Below are positions 34,067-42,362 of a stretch of DNA of 64,000 bases, piece by piece. Both the position numbers and the translations under genes were made by a program. The notes below the pieces were generated by a model. That model worked only from the letters and a program-made list of their open reading frames with translations, did not search any database and was not told where the DNA came from. Origin of the DNA: Paenibacillus mesophilus (GTDB taxonomy: Bacteria > Bacillota > Bacilli > Paenibacillales > NBRC-103111); contig NZ_VCRA01000013.1 in the NCBI RefSeq assembly GCF_005938385.1, forward strand, positions 124,001 to 188,000, read 5' to 3'. How positions within the stretch are numbered: the stretch's first letter is position 1; each line of letters begins with the position of its first letter.

Positions 34067-35831
34067 GATGATCCTCCCATTGCGATTGATGGATCGGCAG
34101 CCGGATCGTCACCGTAGTACCCGTCCCCGGACGGCTCTCGATGCGAAACTCTCCTTTGGCGCCATATAGTTCGTCTATTCTTTTGCGGATGTTGTAGAGG
34201 GCGGTTCCGGTACCCTCCAGCGATTCGACCGTTCTGGTGCCGAGCGATGCAAGCAGCTCCGCCGTGATTCCTCTTCCGTTGTCTTCGGCGACAAGGACAA
34301 GACGATCGCCCTCGCGGTAAGCGCGAAGCACGATGTGCGCCCTGCCGGTGTCCAACCGGGCGGGAAAAGCGTACTTGAGCGCATTCTCGACAAGCGGCTG
34401 CAGCGTAAAGGGCGGCACGCCGATCGGTTCGAGCTCCGGATCGATATCCATCTCGAGCGTATACTTGTCCGGGAAGCGCGCCTTCTCGATGGCGAGATAC
34501 GCCTTCACATGCTCTAATTCTTTGTAGAGCGGTATTATGATTTGCCGCGCTCCCTGCAAATTGCTGCGGAAAAACACGCTTAATTGGATAAGCAGACTCC
34601 GCGCCTTCTCCGGATCGGTCCGGCATAAGGAAGATATCGTATTGAAGGCGTTGAACAGAAAATGCGGGTGCACCTGCGCCTGAAGCGCCTTGATCTCGGC
34701 GTCCTTCAACAGCTTCCGCTGCTTCTCCGCTTCGGCGAGCTCGAGCTGCGTCGAGAACAGCTTGCCGAGCCCTTCGGCGAGCTCCTTCTCGGCCCGGTCC
34801 AGCTTGCTCGGCCTTTTGAAATACAGCTTCAGCGTTCCGACCGTCGTCCCCTTCACCTTGAGCGGCAGCACGATCGCCGCCTGCAGCACGCAGTCCGGCT
34901 CGCTGCATTGAATTTGCTCGCGCGATGAGGCTTCCCTCGTCAGACCCGATTCCAGCACTTGCCGGGTGAGCAAGGTGGAAATGCTCTGGAGCGGAATATG
35001 ATGGTCCGCCCCTTCCCCGATGTGGGCCATCACCCTCTGCCGGTCCGTAATCGAGATCGCGTCCGCGTTCGTCCATTTCAGGATGACTTCGGCCGCCGCC
35101 CGGCACGATTCCGGGTTCAGCCCTTGCCGGAAAAACGGCAGCGTCTCGTCCGCGATCGAGAACGCCTGCTGGGTTTGCAGCGCCCGGGTGCGCGACTCTT
35201 CGCGGACAATCGACTGAATGATCAGCATGAACAGCAGCGTGCCGAAGCCGTTGACGACGATCATCGGAAAGCCGATGACTTCGACGAGCGCCCAAGCCGC
35301 TTCGAAGGGACGGGCGGCGAGCAGAATGATGCCCATCTGCGCCGCTTCCATGAAGATGCCGATCGCGACGGCTTGCCAGAGTGCCCTTTTCTCCCATATC
35401 CGGATTCGCTTGCCGATGTAGCCGGTGACGATTCCCGCCAGTATGCTGGACAAACCGCACGATATCGCCGTAAAGCCACCGAGCGTAAACCGGTGAATTC
35501 CCGCGATAAGCCCGACGCCCGTCCCTACGAGAGGCCCACCCAGCAAGCCGCCGATGACGACACCCATAATGCGCGTATTCGCGATAGCCCCATCCGTGCC
35601 GATCCACGTCTGCCACGCCTGGGGCGATATCCAGCTGCCCCCTCGAATCTCGACGCCGGTGTAGTTGCTGATCACGCCGAACGCGCCGAATATGAGGATG
35701 AGACTTATTTTTTCCGTATAGCCATGCTCGTGATAGACGATACTCCGGAACGACTTCAGCCGCGAAAGCAACATCGCCACGATCAGTAAAATGCCGACCC
35801 GTTCCAGCATGAGAGGCAGCAAGCCGACCAT
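34041..35831 (-). CDS. LytS-type sensor histidine kinase
   Basis: The 596-aa kinase begins with a multi-helix 5TM-5TMR_LYT sensor (about residues 1-170, with GGPLVGTGVGLIAGIHRF). A GAF-like domain follows (about 215-350), then the His_kinase module with VHPHFLFNAFNTISSLCR carrying the phospho-acceptor His, and a HATPase domain ending with DNGRGI and GTALYNIRKRI. GGAGAGGGTG precedes the second in-frame ATG (35831), chosen over 35849. The membrane sensor of this class detects pyruvate in E. coli BtsS, which fits the adjacent CstA transporter. Confidence 0.92.
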   Translation of the reverse strand: MVGLLPLMLERVGILLIVAMLLSRLKSFRSIVYHEHGYTEKISLILIFGAFGVISNYTGVEIRGGSWISPQAWQTWIGTDGAIANTRIMGVVIGGLLGGPLVGTGVGLIAGIHRFTLGGFTAISCGLSSILAGIVTGYIGKRIRIWEKRALWQAVAIGIFMEAAQMGIILLAARPFEAAWALVEVIGFPMIVVNGFGTLLFMLIIQSIVREESRTRALQTQQAFSIADETLPFFRQGLNPESCRAAAEVILKWTNADAISITDRQRVMAHIGEGADHHIPLQSISTLLTRQVLESGLTREASSREQIQCSEPDCVLQAAIVLPLKVKGTTVGTLKLYFKRPSKLDRAEKELAEGLGKLFSTQLELAEAEKQRKLLKDAEIKALQAQVHPHFLFNAFNTISSLCRTDPEKARSLLIQLSVFFRSNLQGARQIIIPLYKELEHVKAYLAIEKARFPDKYTLEMDIDPELEPIGVPPFTLQPLVENALKYAFPARLDTGRAHIVLRAYREGDRLVLVAEDNGRGITAELLASLGTRTVESLEGTGTALYNIRKRIDELYGAKGEFRIESRPGTGTTVTIRLPIHQSQWEDHHVESFDRG

Positions 35832-35937
35832 GTTGTTCACCCTCTCCATAGAAAGCTGCTCATTGTATATACTCGTCCATTATACTCGTCCTTATGAGTT
35901 TTAAGTACCCCTGGCCCGAAGGTGTGAAGAAGGAACG

Positions 35938-35982
35938 AAAAAACTGCCTGATCTCCCGATGAAGCACTCGGGAAATCAGGCA
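35938..35982 (-). terminator. Terminator of the Fic gene
   Basis: A 16-bp stem (CTGCCTGATTTCCCGA with TCGGGAGATCAGGCAG on the minus strand, one mismatch) with an 8-nt loop, followed by six T. Confidence 0.88.
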
Positions 35983-35991
35983 GATTTGGGG

Positions 35992-36717
35992 TTATACAAG
36001 TTTCAGATATTGGTCTAGCGTTCGTTCCAGCGTATTGCTGACAAGCTTTATGAACGAGGAATTATCTCCGGTCACATGAGCTTCATCCAACGCCGAGTAG
36101 TATTCCGCCCGCTGCTCCTTCTCGATCACGATCGGGGGAAATCCGTTTTTCATCAATTCGAAGTTGAGCAATAGCCAGGCCGTTCTTCCGTTGCCGTCGA
36201 TAAACGGATGAATTTTTACGAAATCGCTGTGTATAATCGCTGCCCCCGCAACGGGGTGCAGTTCGGGCGCTTCGCGCTCTATCCAGCTTGCGAATTGTTC
36301 CATCAACAAAGGAATTTGCAAGGCGTCAGGCGGAACGTGCCTGGCTCCGCTGATCAGAACATTTTCTCTGCGATACGTTCCGGCGTATTCATCATGGATT
36401 CCTTTCAGAATAAGACGATGTATGTTCTTGATCTGCCATTCCGAAAGCGGCTCGCGCCTCTGTACGATTTCCTCTACGTACAGAATCGCTTCTTTATGAT
36501 TAATCGCTTCCAAATGCTCCTGTATGGTTTTACCGCCGACCGTTATCCCTTCAAGAGCGACCTTCGTCTCCGAAAGGGTCAGCGTATTCCCCTCAATGGC
36601 ATTGGAATGATACGTCCAATAGACGATGAGATGCTCGCGAATGCTCCGGTGGGTGTGAACCGGCCAAGGTCTTTTCTGATCCAACATGCTCTTCTTATGG
36701 TCGATTTGCTCGAACAT
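35992..36717 (-). CDS. Fic-domain protein with N-terminal inhibitory helix
   Basis: The 241-aa protein belongs to the Fic family, which transfers AMP or similar groups to target hydroxyls. The active loop is HPFIDGNGRTAW (170-181). The consensus HxFx(D/E)GNGRxxR expects Arg at the last position, where this protein has Trp181. An autoinhibitory (S/T)xxxE(G/N) motif is present at the N terminus (SNAIEG, 38-43), making it a class II Fic. The long upstream extension (to 36960) is rejected because AAGGGAGAG lies 8 nt before the ATG at 36717. No antitoxin gene is adjacent. The target is unknown, and the missing Arg may lower or change activity. Confidence 0.88.
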   Translation of the reverse strand: MFEQIDHKKSMLDQKRPWPVHTHRSIREHLIVYWTYHSNAIEGNTLTLSETKVALEGITVGGKTIQEHLEAINHKEAILYVEEIVQRREPLSEWQIKNIHRLILKGIHDEYAGTYRRENVLISGARHVPPDALQIPLLMEQFASWIEREAPELHPVAGAAIIHSDFVKIHPFIDGNGRTAWLLLNFELMKNGFPPIVIEKEQRAEYYSALDEAHVTGDNSSFIKLVSNTLERTLDQYLKLV

Positions 36718-36905
36718 GCTTTCTCTCCCTTGGCTCACTTTCCCCCCATTATACCATCGGCAGTAACGATAATGCATCTCGCATATGCTGCTCAATTCGT
36801 CCATTGCCCGATCAGCTCGTCCGCGTACGCACTCAACGAATCGGATGCCGCTTGCTTTCACTTCGCCCGCAGGCGGCTCCCTACTCCGTCTCTTTATGTG
36901 TAATT

Positions 36906-39671
36906 CTACCGCTTCTCCCACTCGGCGATCAACGTTCTGATCTGCTGGTCCAACGGCCATTTGGCTTCCGGCTTGACGGAAGATTCGAACGCCGTGTTGT
37001 GGAGATGCTTGAGGAAGTCGCGCAAATGCTTGACCGCTTGATCGTCGCGCCGTTCTTCATGGTGGTGCACGGCCTGCCGCAGGGAGTTAGTCAATTGCGC
37101 CTGAACCGGTTGCGGAATTTGACCGGCGAGCGAGGCCCGCTGCAAGATCCCGGTGACCGTCTCCTCATCGGCGGGCAGCGTGTATTTCCACAGATTCGCA
37201 TCGTTAGACATGTAGAGATTGCCGTAGAAGTCCTGCGTCAAGTAGTTCCCGGCACCGCTCTTGATTTTGATGAAATCCATCGTGTCCGGCTTGATCATGA
37301 ACAACGTTTTTTGCCGGTTTGTGCCGTATACGTTGCCGTCCTTTCCGAGCTCCATGAATGCGTCCACCCATACCGTTCCGGTGCCGTAACGGCCCAGCTT
37401 CGCGGCTTTATAGACGATTTGCCGGGTTTGCGGATCGAACTTGAAGATTGTATCTTCCGCTACGCCCCAGATCATGCCGTCAGGTCCGGCCAGCAGGCCG
37501 CTTACCACTTTGCGCCCCGCTACCGGTGCGATCTCGAATACTTTGGCATTCGTCGCCGTATCGAAAACGAACAGCTTGCCTTCCTTCTCCGTTGGTCCGC
37601 TCGTTCCGAGGCCTCCGTATATCGTAGTCCCCCCGTATACGAGACCGTCCTTGTAGACCAGCGATACTACGCCCTGATTATGCACGATGTCCTTGAATAC
37701 TTGCGTCTGCCGAGTCGGGACGTCGTATACTGTCAGCGCTCCGCTGAGCGAGCCGTAATCCGGTACGGAACCGACATATAGCTTGGAAAGCGAATCTACC
37801 CCGACCATCGCGAACGGCCGGTCCTGCCCATGATTCACAAGCTCGGCCACCCGGCGAGGATTCGTGGACGTCCAAGGCGCGGTCGGATCGTATTCGTACA
37901 CCCTCGCGTTGCCGTAGGTGCCTATATACAGCTTGCCGTTTACGCTATCCACCGACTCGACTTGCCCGAACTGCTGCACTTCCGTAAACGTACCGTCTGA
38001 TGGCTTGTATGAAGTAAAACCGGTGGCGCCCAAATAACCGCCGATATAGATATTGCCGTCGTAGCCGGTATGCAGGCTTTGGATCAGGATGGGCGAGCCG
38101 AAATTGTCCACCTTGGACGTGTCCAGCGTTCCCGTCTGCTTATTGAACTTCATGAACTGTCCTTTTTCGCTGAAGCCGATAAACGTATAGCCCGGCCATG
38201 CCGGATCATTCAGTTGAACGAACTGGCCGTCGAAGAAGTTGAACGCTCTCATCTGGGGATCCGGATATTCCACGGCGAACGTTCGTGTCGTAATATCGTA
38301 CGAGCGTAAAATGCCCCCGCCGAAGTAAATTTTACGGTCGTCTCCCGGCATTGTCGCGAGCACTCTCGATCCCATGCCCAGGCCGTTCGGGTTATAGTAT
38401 TCGACGGTTTCCGTCGCCGCGTCCACGATGAGCAGATGATCCGGCTTGTCCAGTCTGACGAACAGCTTGCCGAGCGCATAACCCATATTATAGGCGAAAT
38501 CGTAATTCGCATAAGCTTGCGGGAGGAGCTGCTGCAAAATCTCCCGGCTGCCGCCGTTCGTCAGATCGAGCTTGACGATGCCGGCCGTCGACCCGCCGAC
38601 CCCCGCATACAGTACGTTGCGGTCCGAATCGTAAGCGAGAGCGCGCACGTATTTCTCGGTCGGATGCACCCGGCCGAGGTCGCGCACCTGATTCGTCGCC
38701 GGATCGTATTCGAACACATGAGCGTTCGGGTACGTGCCGGCATATATTTTCCCGCCCGCTCCGGCGACCAATGCCCATATATGCGTCTCCGCACCCAACT
38801 GGCCCAAATCGACCAAGCTGCTGTCGCCCGGCGTATATTGGTACAAATGGCCGTCATAGTGGGTACCCGCATATATTTTCCCGTCGCTCGCAGCCTTGAC
38901 GCCCCAGGCCCCCGTCACGCCGGGCATCGGAATCGTCTTCACCACATTCGCCGTATCCAGATCGATCACGGCGAATACCGTGCTGTCGTTCGCCCCCTTC
39001 ACTACCGTGTAGGCGACATCTTTGCCCGACTCGCGACCTAACGCGGCGTCTTGATTAATAAAGTTCGTAATAGGCTGTCCTAAATTTTCGAAAGTACCGA
39101 TCTCGATTACCTCCACCGTCACATCGTCGATATAGCCCGCCCCCTGCGCCGTCGATGCGGAATACAGCAGGACGGAAGCCGTTACTGCGTCGGCCGGAGC
39201 GGTTCCGGATACGCTCCCCTTCACGAATCCGGTTGACGGATCGACGCCGGCCGACGTATTTGCCACACGGACTCCGGCGGCATTAAAAAATTGCAAATAA
39301 ATGGACAATGTGCCGCGCTCCACCTGGAACATCGCCGATGCGGAGTAGGCGGTTCCCGCGACAATCGGGAACTTGTCGCTGTCTATGCCGAGCGACGCGG
39401 TCGGGGAGGCGTCGTCGAGGCGGATGCTATAGGCGCCGCTTGCCTTCGCGGCACTTGTGACCCCGTAAGTGAGGGCCGTTACGCCGACACCGTACGTTTG
39501 CTTCCACCCCGGAATCACTCCTCCGACTACAGGCTGCTCGAAGCCGGGGTTTGTTACCGGTATCGTTGCGGGAGCGGCCGATCCGACTCGGTACGGACCG
39601 AAAACCGCGGCGATGCAAATCATTATGCCGAGGCAGAAGGTCAAGAATTTTTGGATATCCTTGCGGGACAT
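36906..39671 (-). CDS. Secreted beta-propeller protein with N-terminal carbohydrate-binding-like and C-terminal FIMAH-like domains
   Basis: The 921-aa protein has a signal peptide (to about residue 33). A jelly-roll module of NPGFE type follows (residues ~38-190), then a large region of repeated propeller blades (~195-840) with recurring DGKIYAGT, GKIYAGTYPNAHVFEYDP and GKLYIGTYGNARVYEYDP phrases. The last ~75 residues (QLTNSLRQAVHHHEERRDDQ and onward) resemble the FIMAH domain found at the end of secreted Paenibacillus enzymes. No catalytic residues are obvious; it may bind or cleave a polysaccharide. A good promoter with a cre-like palindrome lies about 180 nt upstream. It is a single-gene unit, 188 nt from the Fic gene. 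Confidence 0.8.
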   Translation of the reverse strand: MSRKDIQKFLTFCLGIMICIAAVFGPYRVGSAAPATIPVTNPGFEQPVVGGVIPGWKQTYGVGVTALTYGVTSAAKASGAYSIRLDDASPTASLGIDSDKFPIVAGTAYSASAMFQVERGTLSIYLQFFNAAGVRVANTSAGVDPSTGFVKGSVSGTAPADAVTASVLLYSASTAQGAGYIDDVTVEVIEIGTFENLGQPITNFINQDAALGRESGKDVAYTVVKGANDSTVFAVIDLDTANVVKTIPMPGVTGAWGVKAASDGKIYAGTHYDGHLYQYTPGDSSLVDLGQLGAETHIWALVAGAGGKIYAGTYPNAHVFEYDPATNQVRDLGRVHPTEKYVRALAYDSDRNVLYAGVGGSTAGIVKLDLTNGGSREILQQLLPQAYANYDFAYNMGYALGKLFVRLDKPDHLLIVDAATETVEYYNPNGLGMGSRVLATMPGDDRKIYFGGGILRSYDITTRTFAVEYPDPQMRAFNFFDGQFVQLNDPAWPGYTFIGFSEKGQFMKFNKQTGTLDTSKVDNFGSPILIQSLHTGYDGNIYIGGYLGATGFTSYKPSDGTFTEVQQFGQVESVDSVNGKLYIGTYGNARVYEYDPTAPWTSTNPRRVAELVNHGQDRPFAMVGVDSLSKLYVGSVPDYGSLSGALTVYDVPTRQTQVFKDIVHNQGVVSLVYKDGLVYGGTTIYGGLGTSGPTEKEGKLFVFDTATNAKVFEIAPVAGRKVVSGLLAGPDGMIWGVAEDTIFKFDPQTRQIVYKAAKLGRYGTGTVWVDAFMELGKDGNVYGTNRQKTLFMIKPDTMDFIKIKSGAGNYLTQDFYGNLYMSNDANLWKYTLPADEETVTGILQRASLAGQIPQPVQAQLTNSLRQAVHHHEERRDDQAVKHLRDFLKHLHNTAFESSVKPEAKWPLDQQIRTLIAEWEKR

Positions 39672-39847
39672 GAAATCACGCCTTCCTCAATGGGATAAGT
39701 AAGGGTGCCGATTCTCGCTGTCGTCCGGGTTGTCATTGCTTTTATCGCAAAACTTGGCTAAGCGTTTCATTTCACCTCCTGTCCATTTTTGAGAGGTCAT
39801 GACGTGATGTTCTGGTTCCTAATTGGTGCACAAACTAATTCTCTTTC

Positions 39848-39876
39848 ATTTTAGAAAGCGCTTTAAATATTGTCAA
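39848..39876 (-). promoter_or_regulatory. Sigma-A promoter with cre-like operator in the spacer
   Basis: On the minus strand TTGACA (39871-39876), 17 nt, TAAAAT (39848-39853). The palindrome TTTAAAGCGCTTTCTA (39852-39867) sits in the spacer and differs from the CcpA cre consensus WTGAAARCGYTTTCWN at one base, so glucose repression is likely. Confidence 0.7.
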
Positions 39877-40108
39877 CTGGTTTATTTCCATTTTATCCAT
39901 TTGTTTTTCTACGAAAGGAAAACAGCCACAACACCTTCCATTCATAGCATTTATTGATTTTCTTTCTTGCATAGAGTACAAAAACGACATCTACTTTTGT
40001 GGTTCCAAATAATAATCAAAAGGAAACCACGTTGCACCACAAAAAGTATTTGATAGAAATAAAAGCCTTTTGCAGCTCTAATTATTCGCTTATCGGGTCC
40101 ATTTCCGT

Positions 40109-40136
40109 AAATAAGAGTTGCCCACACCTCTTATTT
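40109..40136. repeat. Hairpin repeat AAATAAGAG...CTCTTATTT
   Basis: AAATAAGAG (40109-40117) and CTCTTATTT (40128-40136) form a perfect 9-bp inverted repeat with a 10-nt loop. Similar units occur at 48901 and 48953. Apart from this, the promoter and a terminator, the 39672-40281 gap is AT-rich without a credible gene. Confidence 0.7.
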
Positions 40137-40186
40137 TGGGTCATATCGTGCTTTTGCGAAGATTCGGCTGCAAACAACGCTTACTT

Positions 40187-40216
40187 CAAAAAAATACCCG
40201 ACCTCCAGGGCCGGGT
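40187..40216 (-). terminator. Terminator of the deacetylase-like gene
   Basis: On the minus strand ACCCGGCC and GGTCGGGT pair (8 bp, one G-U) followed by ATTTTTTT. Confidence 0.8.
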
Positions 40217-40281
40217 TGAACTCGGTCATTACTAAATCTTCAAACATCCGCATACTTGGGGGACTGCACCGCTCCGAGTTC

Positions 40282-42027
40282 TCACAATCTCTCCTCTGTA
40301 ACCGCGCACAGTAGTCGTCCCGCAAACGGAGCGGTATGCACGATTTCGCAGGAAACCATCCCGCCCTCGTCCCTGTAAATATTGTAATACATGCCGTGCT
40401 CCGCCGTACCTTCCAGCCCGACCGTCAGCCGCGACGTTGCCGGGTCGAAGTGCGCTTCCGTGATTCTCGTCCTCGCTTTATCTTTGCAATATTCGGATAT
40501 TTGGTCGTAAGTGCGATGCACAATGTGCCAACCGTCCAGCTCCCGGTGAATACCCTCGATAATGGCCCGCCATTCCTCCGGCTTAAGCGCCGCGATCCGC
40601 TGCTCATGCGTCATTAGCGTCCCGAAAAAACCGCTGGATATGCCCAGCTTGACGGCGTCCGCTCCTCTTCGAATCGCTTTGCGGATATCGGTTGCGGCAC
40701 TCTCGTTGTTGAACGTCGTGCAGCCTCCGAGAAATTCTCCCGGCCCCATCCCGGTGTCGGGGGTTTTGTACCCTCCCAGATGATGCGCCACCGCATTCCA
40801 GAACCGCTGGTCCGGGTCCATCGGGCCGTAATTGAAGCCTTGATGGCCGTATGGATACGGCTCCCAGGAGTAGCTGTTCGCATACCAATGAACGCCCGGC
40901 GGGATCAGCGCCATCATGTAGGTTTGTTTGCGATTGAGCAGGAAGGGCAGACTGTTCAAGCCGAGCTCGTCATAATGGATATTGACGGTCCGGGAAGGCG
41001 TAACGCCGATCGAGCCGTAGAACCGGTCCAGCCGAGCGAAATGCTCCTTCAATTGCCTGAACGTATACTCGCTCCCGTCATGCCGGATATAGATTTGATC
41101 GGGCTGAGGTTCGCCCAGCTCGTGGAAAGAATGCGCGCTGAATTCCGCCATCTTGTTATCGTGGCAATATGTGATCTTGGCCGCGCACTCGTCATCGATA
41201 TCGTCGACGAACAAGCCGATGTTCGGCACCCAGTTGTATTTATTCAACACCTTCACGTAGTCGAAACGATCGTAAGATCCGACCGCATCATCAACCCGGC
41301 ACACGGCAAACGGAGGCATCATCAGAGTGGCGAACGGCTTCCGGGCCACCCAAACGAGACATCGCCACAGCAGGTCGTCCAAACCGGCCGCATGCCCGAA
41401 ATGCTGCCTCGTCCATAATACGGGCGAGAAGTACAACGCGGCTCGACGGCCTCTCCGGGCAGTGTCGCCCGCATCCTCCGGAATCGCGGACACCAACATC
41501 CGCCCGGAACTATCCTTCGCGACGGTAACGGCTCCGTGGATTATCCCGTCGGGCAATGAAGCCGCCACAGGCTTGATCATGCGGTGCATTTGGCCGCTCG
41601 TCTGCATTTGCGCTATATAGTGGGCATTGTCCGGAATGCGGATCTCGTCTATTTCAGCAGCCGTCATGGACGATCCCCCGAAGAACCGTTGGATGTCCGG
41701 CTTCGCCCGCCACAGCTCGCCGTCGAAGCTTGCTACGCCTGCACCGTTGTCCGAAGCGGCGACAATTAGCGCCCATTGCTCCTCCGTAAGCGAAGCGGCT
41801 ACTCCGTTATGAGCAAGAACGATCGCCGCCGCTTCCACCATGTTAGAGGGTACTCCCAGCTTGCTTAAATCTTCCACGCGATAAGGGAGGCCGAAATGAT
41901 TCAAAGCGGGCAGCAGCGCCATCCGGAACACCGCTGCCGAACATTCGTCGCCGTCATTTGTCACGAATAGTATTGTTCTATTGCCAGTTGACTGGTATCG
42001 CTCGTATCGCCGGATTACTTCCTCCAT
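40282..42027 (-). CDS. Two-domain protein: GATase-like N terminus and polysaccharide-deacetylase-like C terminus
   Basis: The 581-aa protein has no signal peptide. Residues ~17-113 look like a class I glutamine-amidotransferase/ThuA-type Rossmann fold (TILFVTNDGDEC, AAAIVLAHNGVA). From ~235 it resembles a NodB-type polysaccharide deacetylase barrel: CRVDDAVGSYD (243-253) for the metal-binding aspartates, and EFSAHSFHE (295-303) for the HxxxH ligands. The end adds a small beta domain. It may act on a glycan or glycoside inside the cell. The start at 42027 has CGGAGGTG 9 nt upstream; the earlier ATG (42078) lacks one. I cannot name a family with confidence. Confidence 0.65.
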   Translation of the reverse strand: MEEVIRRYERYQSTGNRTILFVTNDGDECSAAVFRMALLPALNHFGLPYRVEDLSKLGVPSNMVEAAAIVLAHNGVAASLTEEQWALIVAASDNGAGVASFDGELWRAKPDIQRFFGGSSMTAAEIDEIRIPDNAHYIAQMQTSGQMHRMIKPVAASLPDGIIHGAVTVAKDSSGRMLVSAIPEDAGDTARRGRRAALYFSPVLWTRQHFGHAAGLDDLLWRCLVWVARKPFATLMMPPFAVCRVDDAVGSYDRFDYVKVLNKYNWVPNIGLFVDDIDDECAAKITYCHDNKMAEFSAHSFHELGEPQPDQIYIRHDGSEYTFRQLKEHFARLDRFYGSIGVTPSRTVNIHYDELGLNSLPFLLNRKQTYMMALIPPGVHWYANSYSWEPYPYGHQGFNYGPMDPDQRFWNAVAHHLGGYKTPDTGMGPGEFLGGCTTFNNESAATDIRKAIRRGADAVKLGISSGFFGTLMTHEQRIAALKPEEWRAIIEGIHRELDGWHIVHRTYDQISEYCKDKARTRITEAHFDPATSRLTVGLEGTAEHGMYYNIYRDEGGMVSCEIVHTAPFAGRLLCAVTEERL

Positions 42028-42362
42028 ACCCCCGAACACCTCCGAATAGTTGAGCTTCTGACTTGTCGATGCCACCATTTTACATATCCGTCTGTCATTT
42101 AGTAATACTGTCCGTAGCCAAGCTCTTGTATTATATGTTCATTGTGGGGGAGCGCGGACAGCCTATCTTGCAAATCTTAAAGAATCTATTCTGGAGGAGT
42201 TCAAAAAAAAATTTATATTATCATATAAAAAATAATTTGCTGCGGACATATCCCTCTTTCGTATAAAGTTCCTATTACAGAAGCAAAAAAGCACCTGCTC
42301 TCCAATGAGAGCCAAGTGCTTTTCGTTATACTGCCTCATACAATGCTAATTCAATCCTCCGC
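42028..42362. other. AT-rich intergenic region with terminator
   Basis: A hairpin at 42288-42323 (AAAGCACTTGGCTCTC with GAGAGCAGGTGCTTT on the minus strand, then TTT) ends the AraC-sensor operon. TATAAT on the minus strand (42130-42135) may be the -10 of the deacetylase-like gene. The very AT-rich stretch 42200-42235 holds nothing I recognise. Confidence 0.6.

Noticed and set aside
39999..40235. A 78-codon frame in the AT-rich gap
   Set aside because: It runs through the AAATAAGAG hairpin and the terminator of the neighbouring gene, lacks a ribosome binding site and has atypical codon use.
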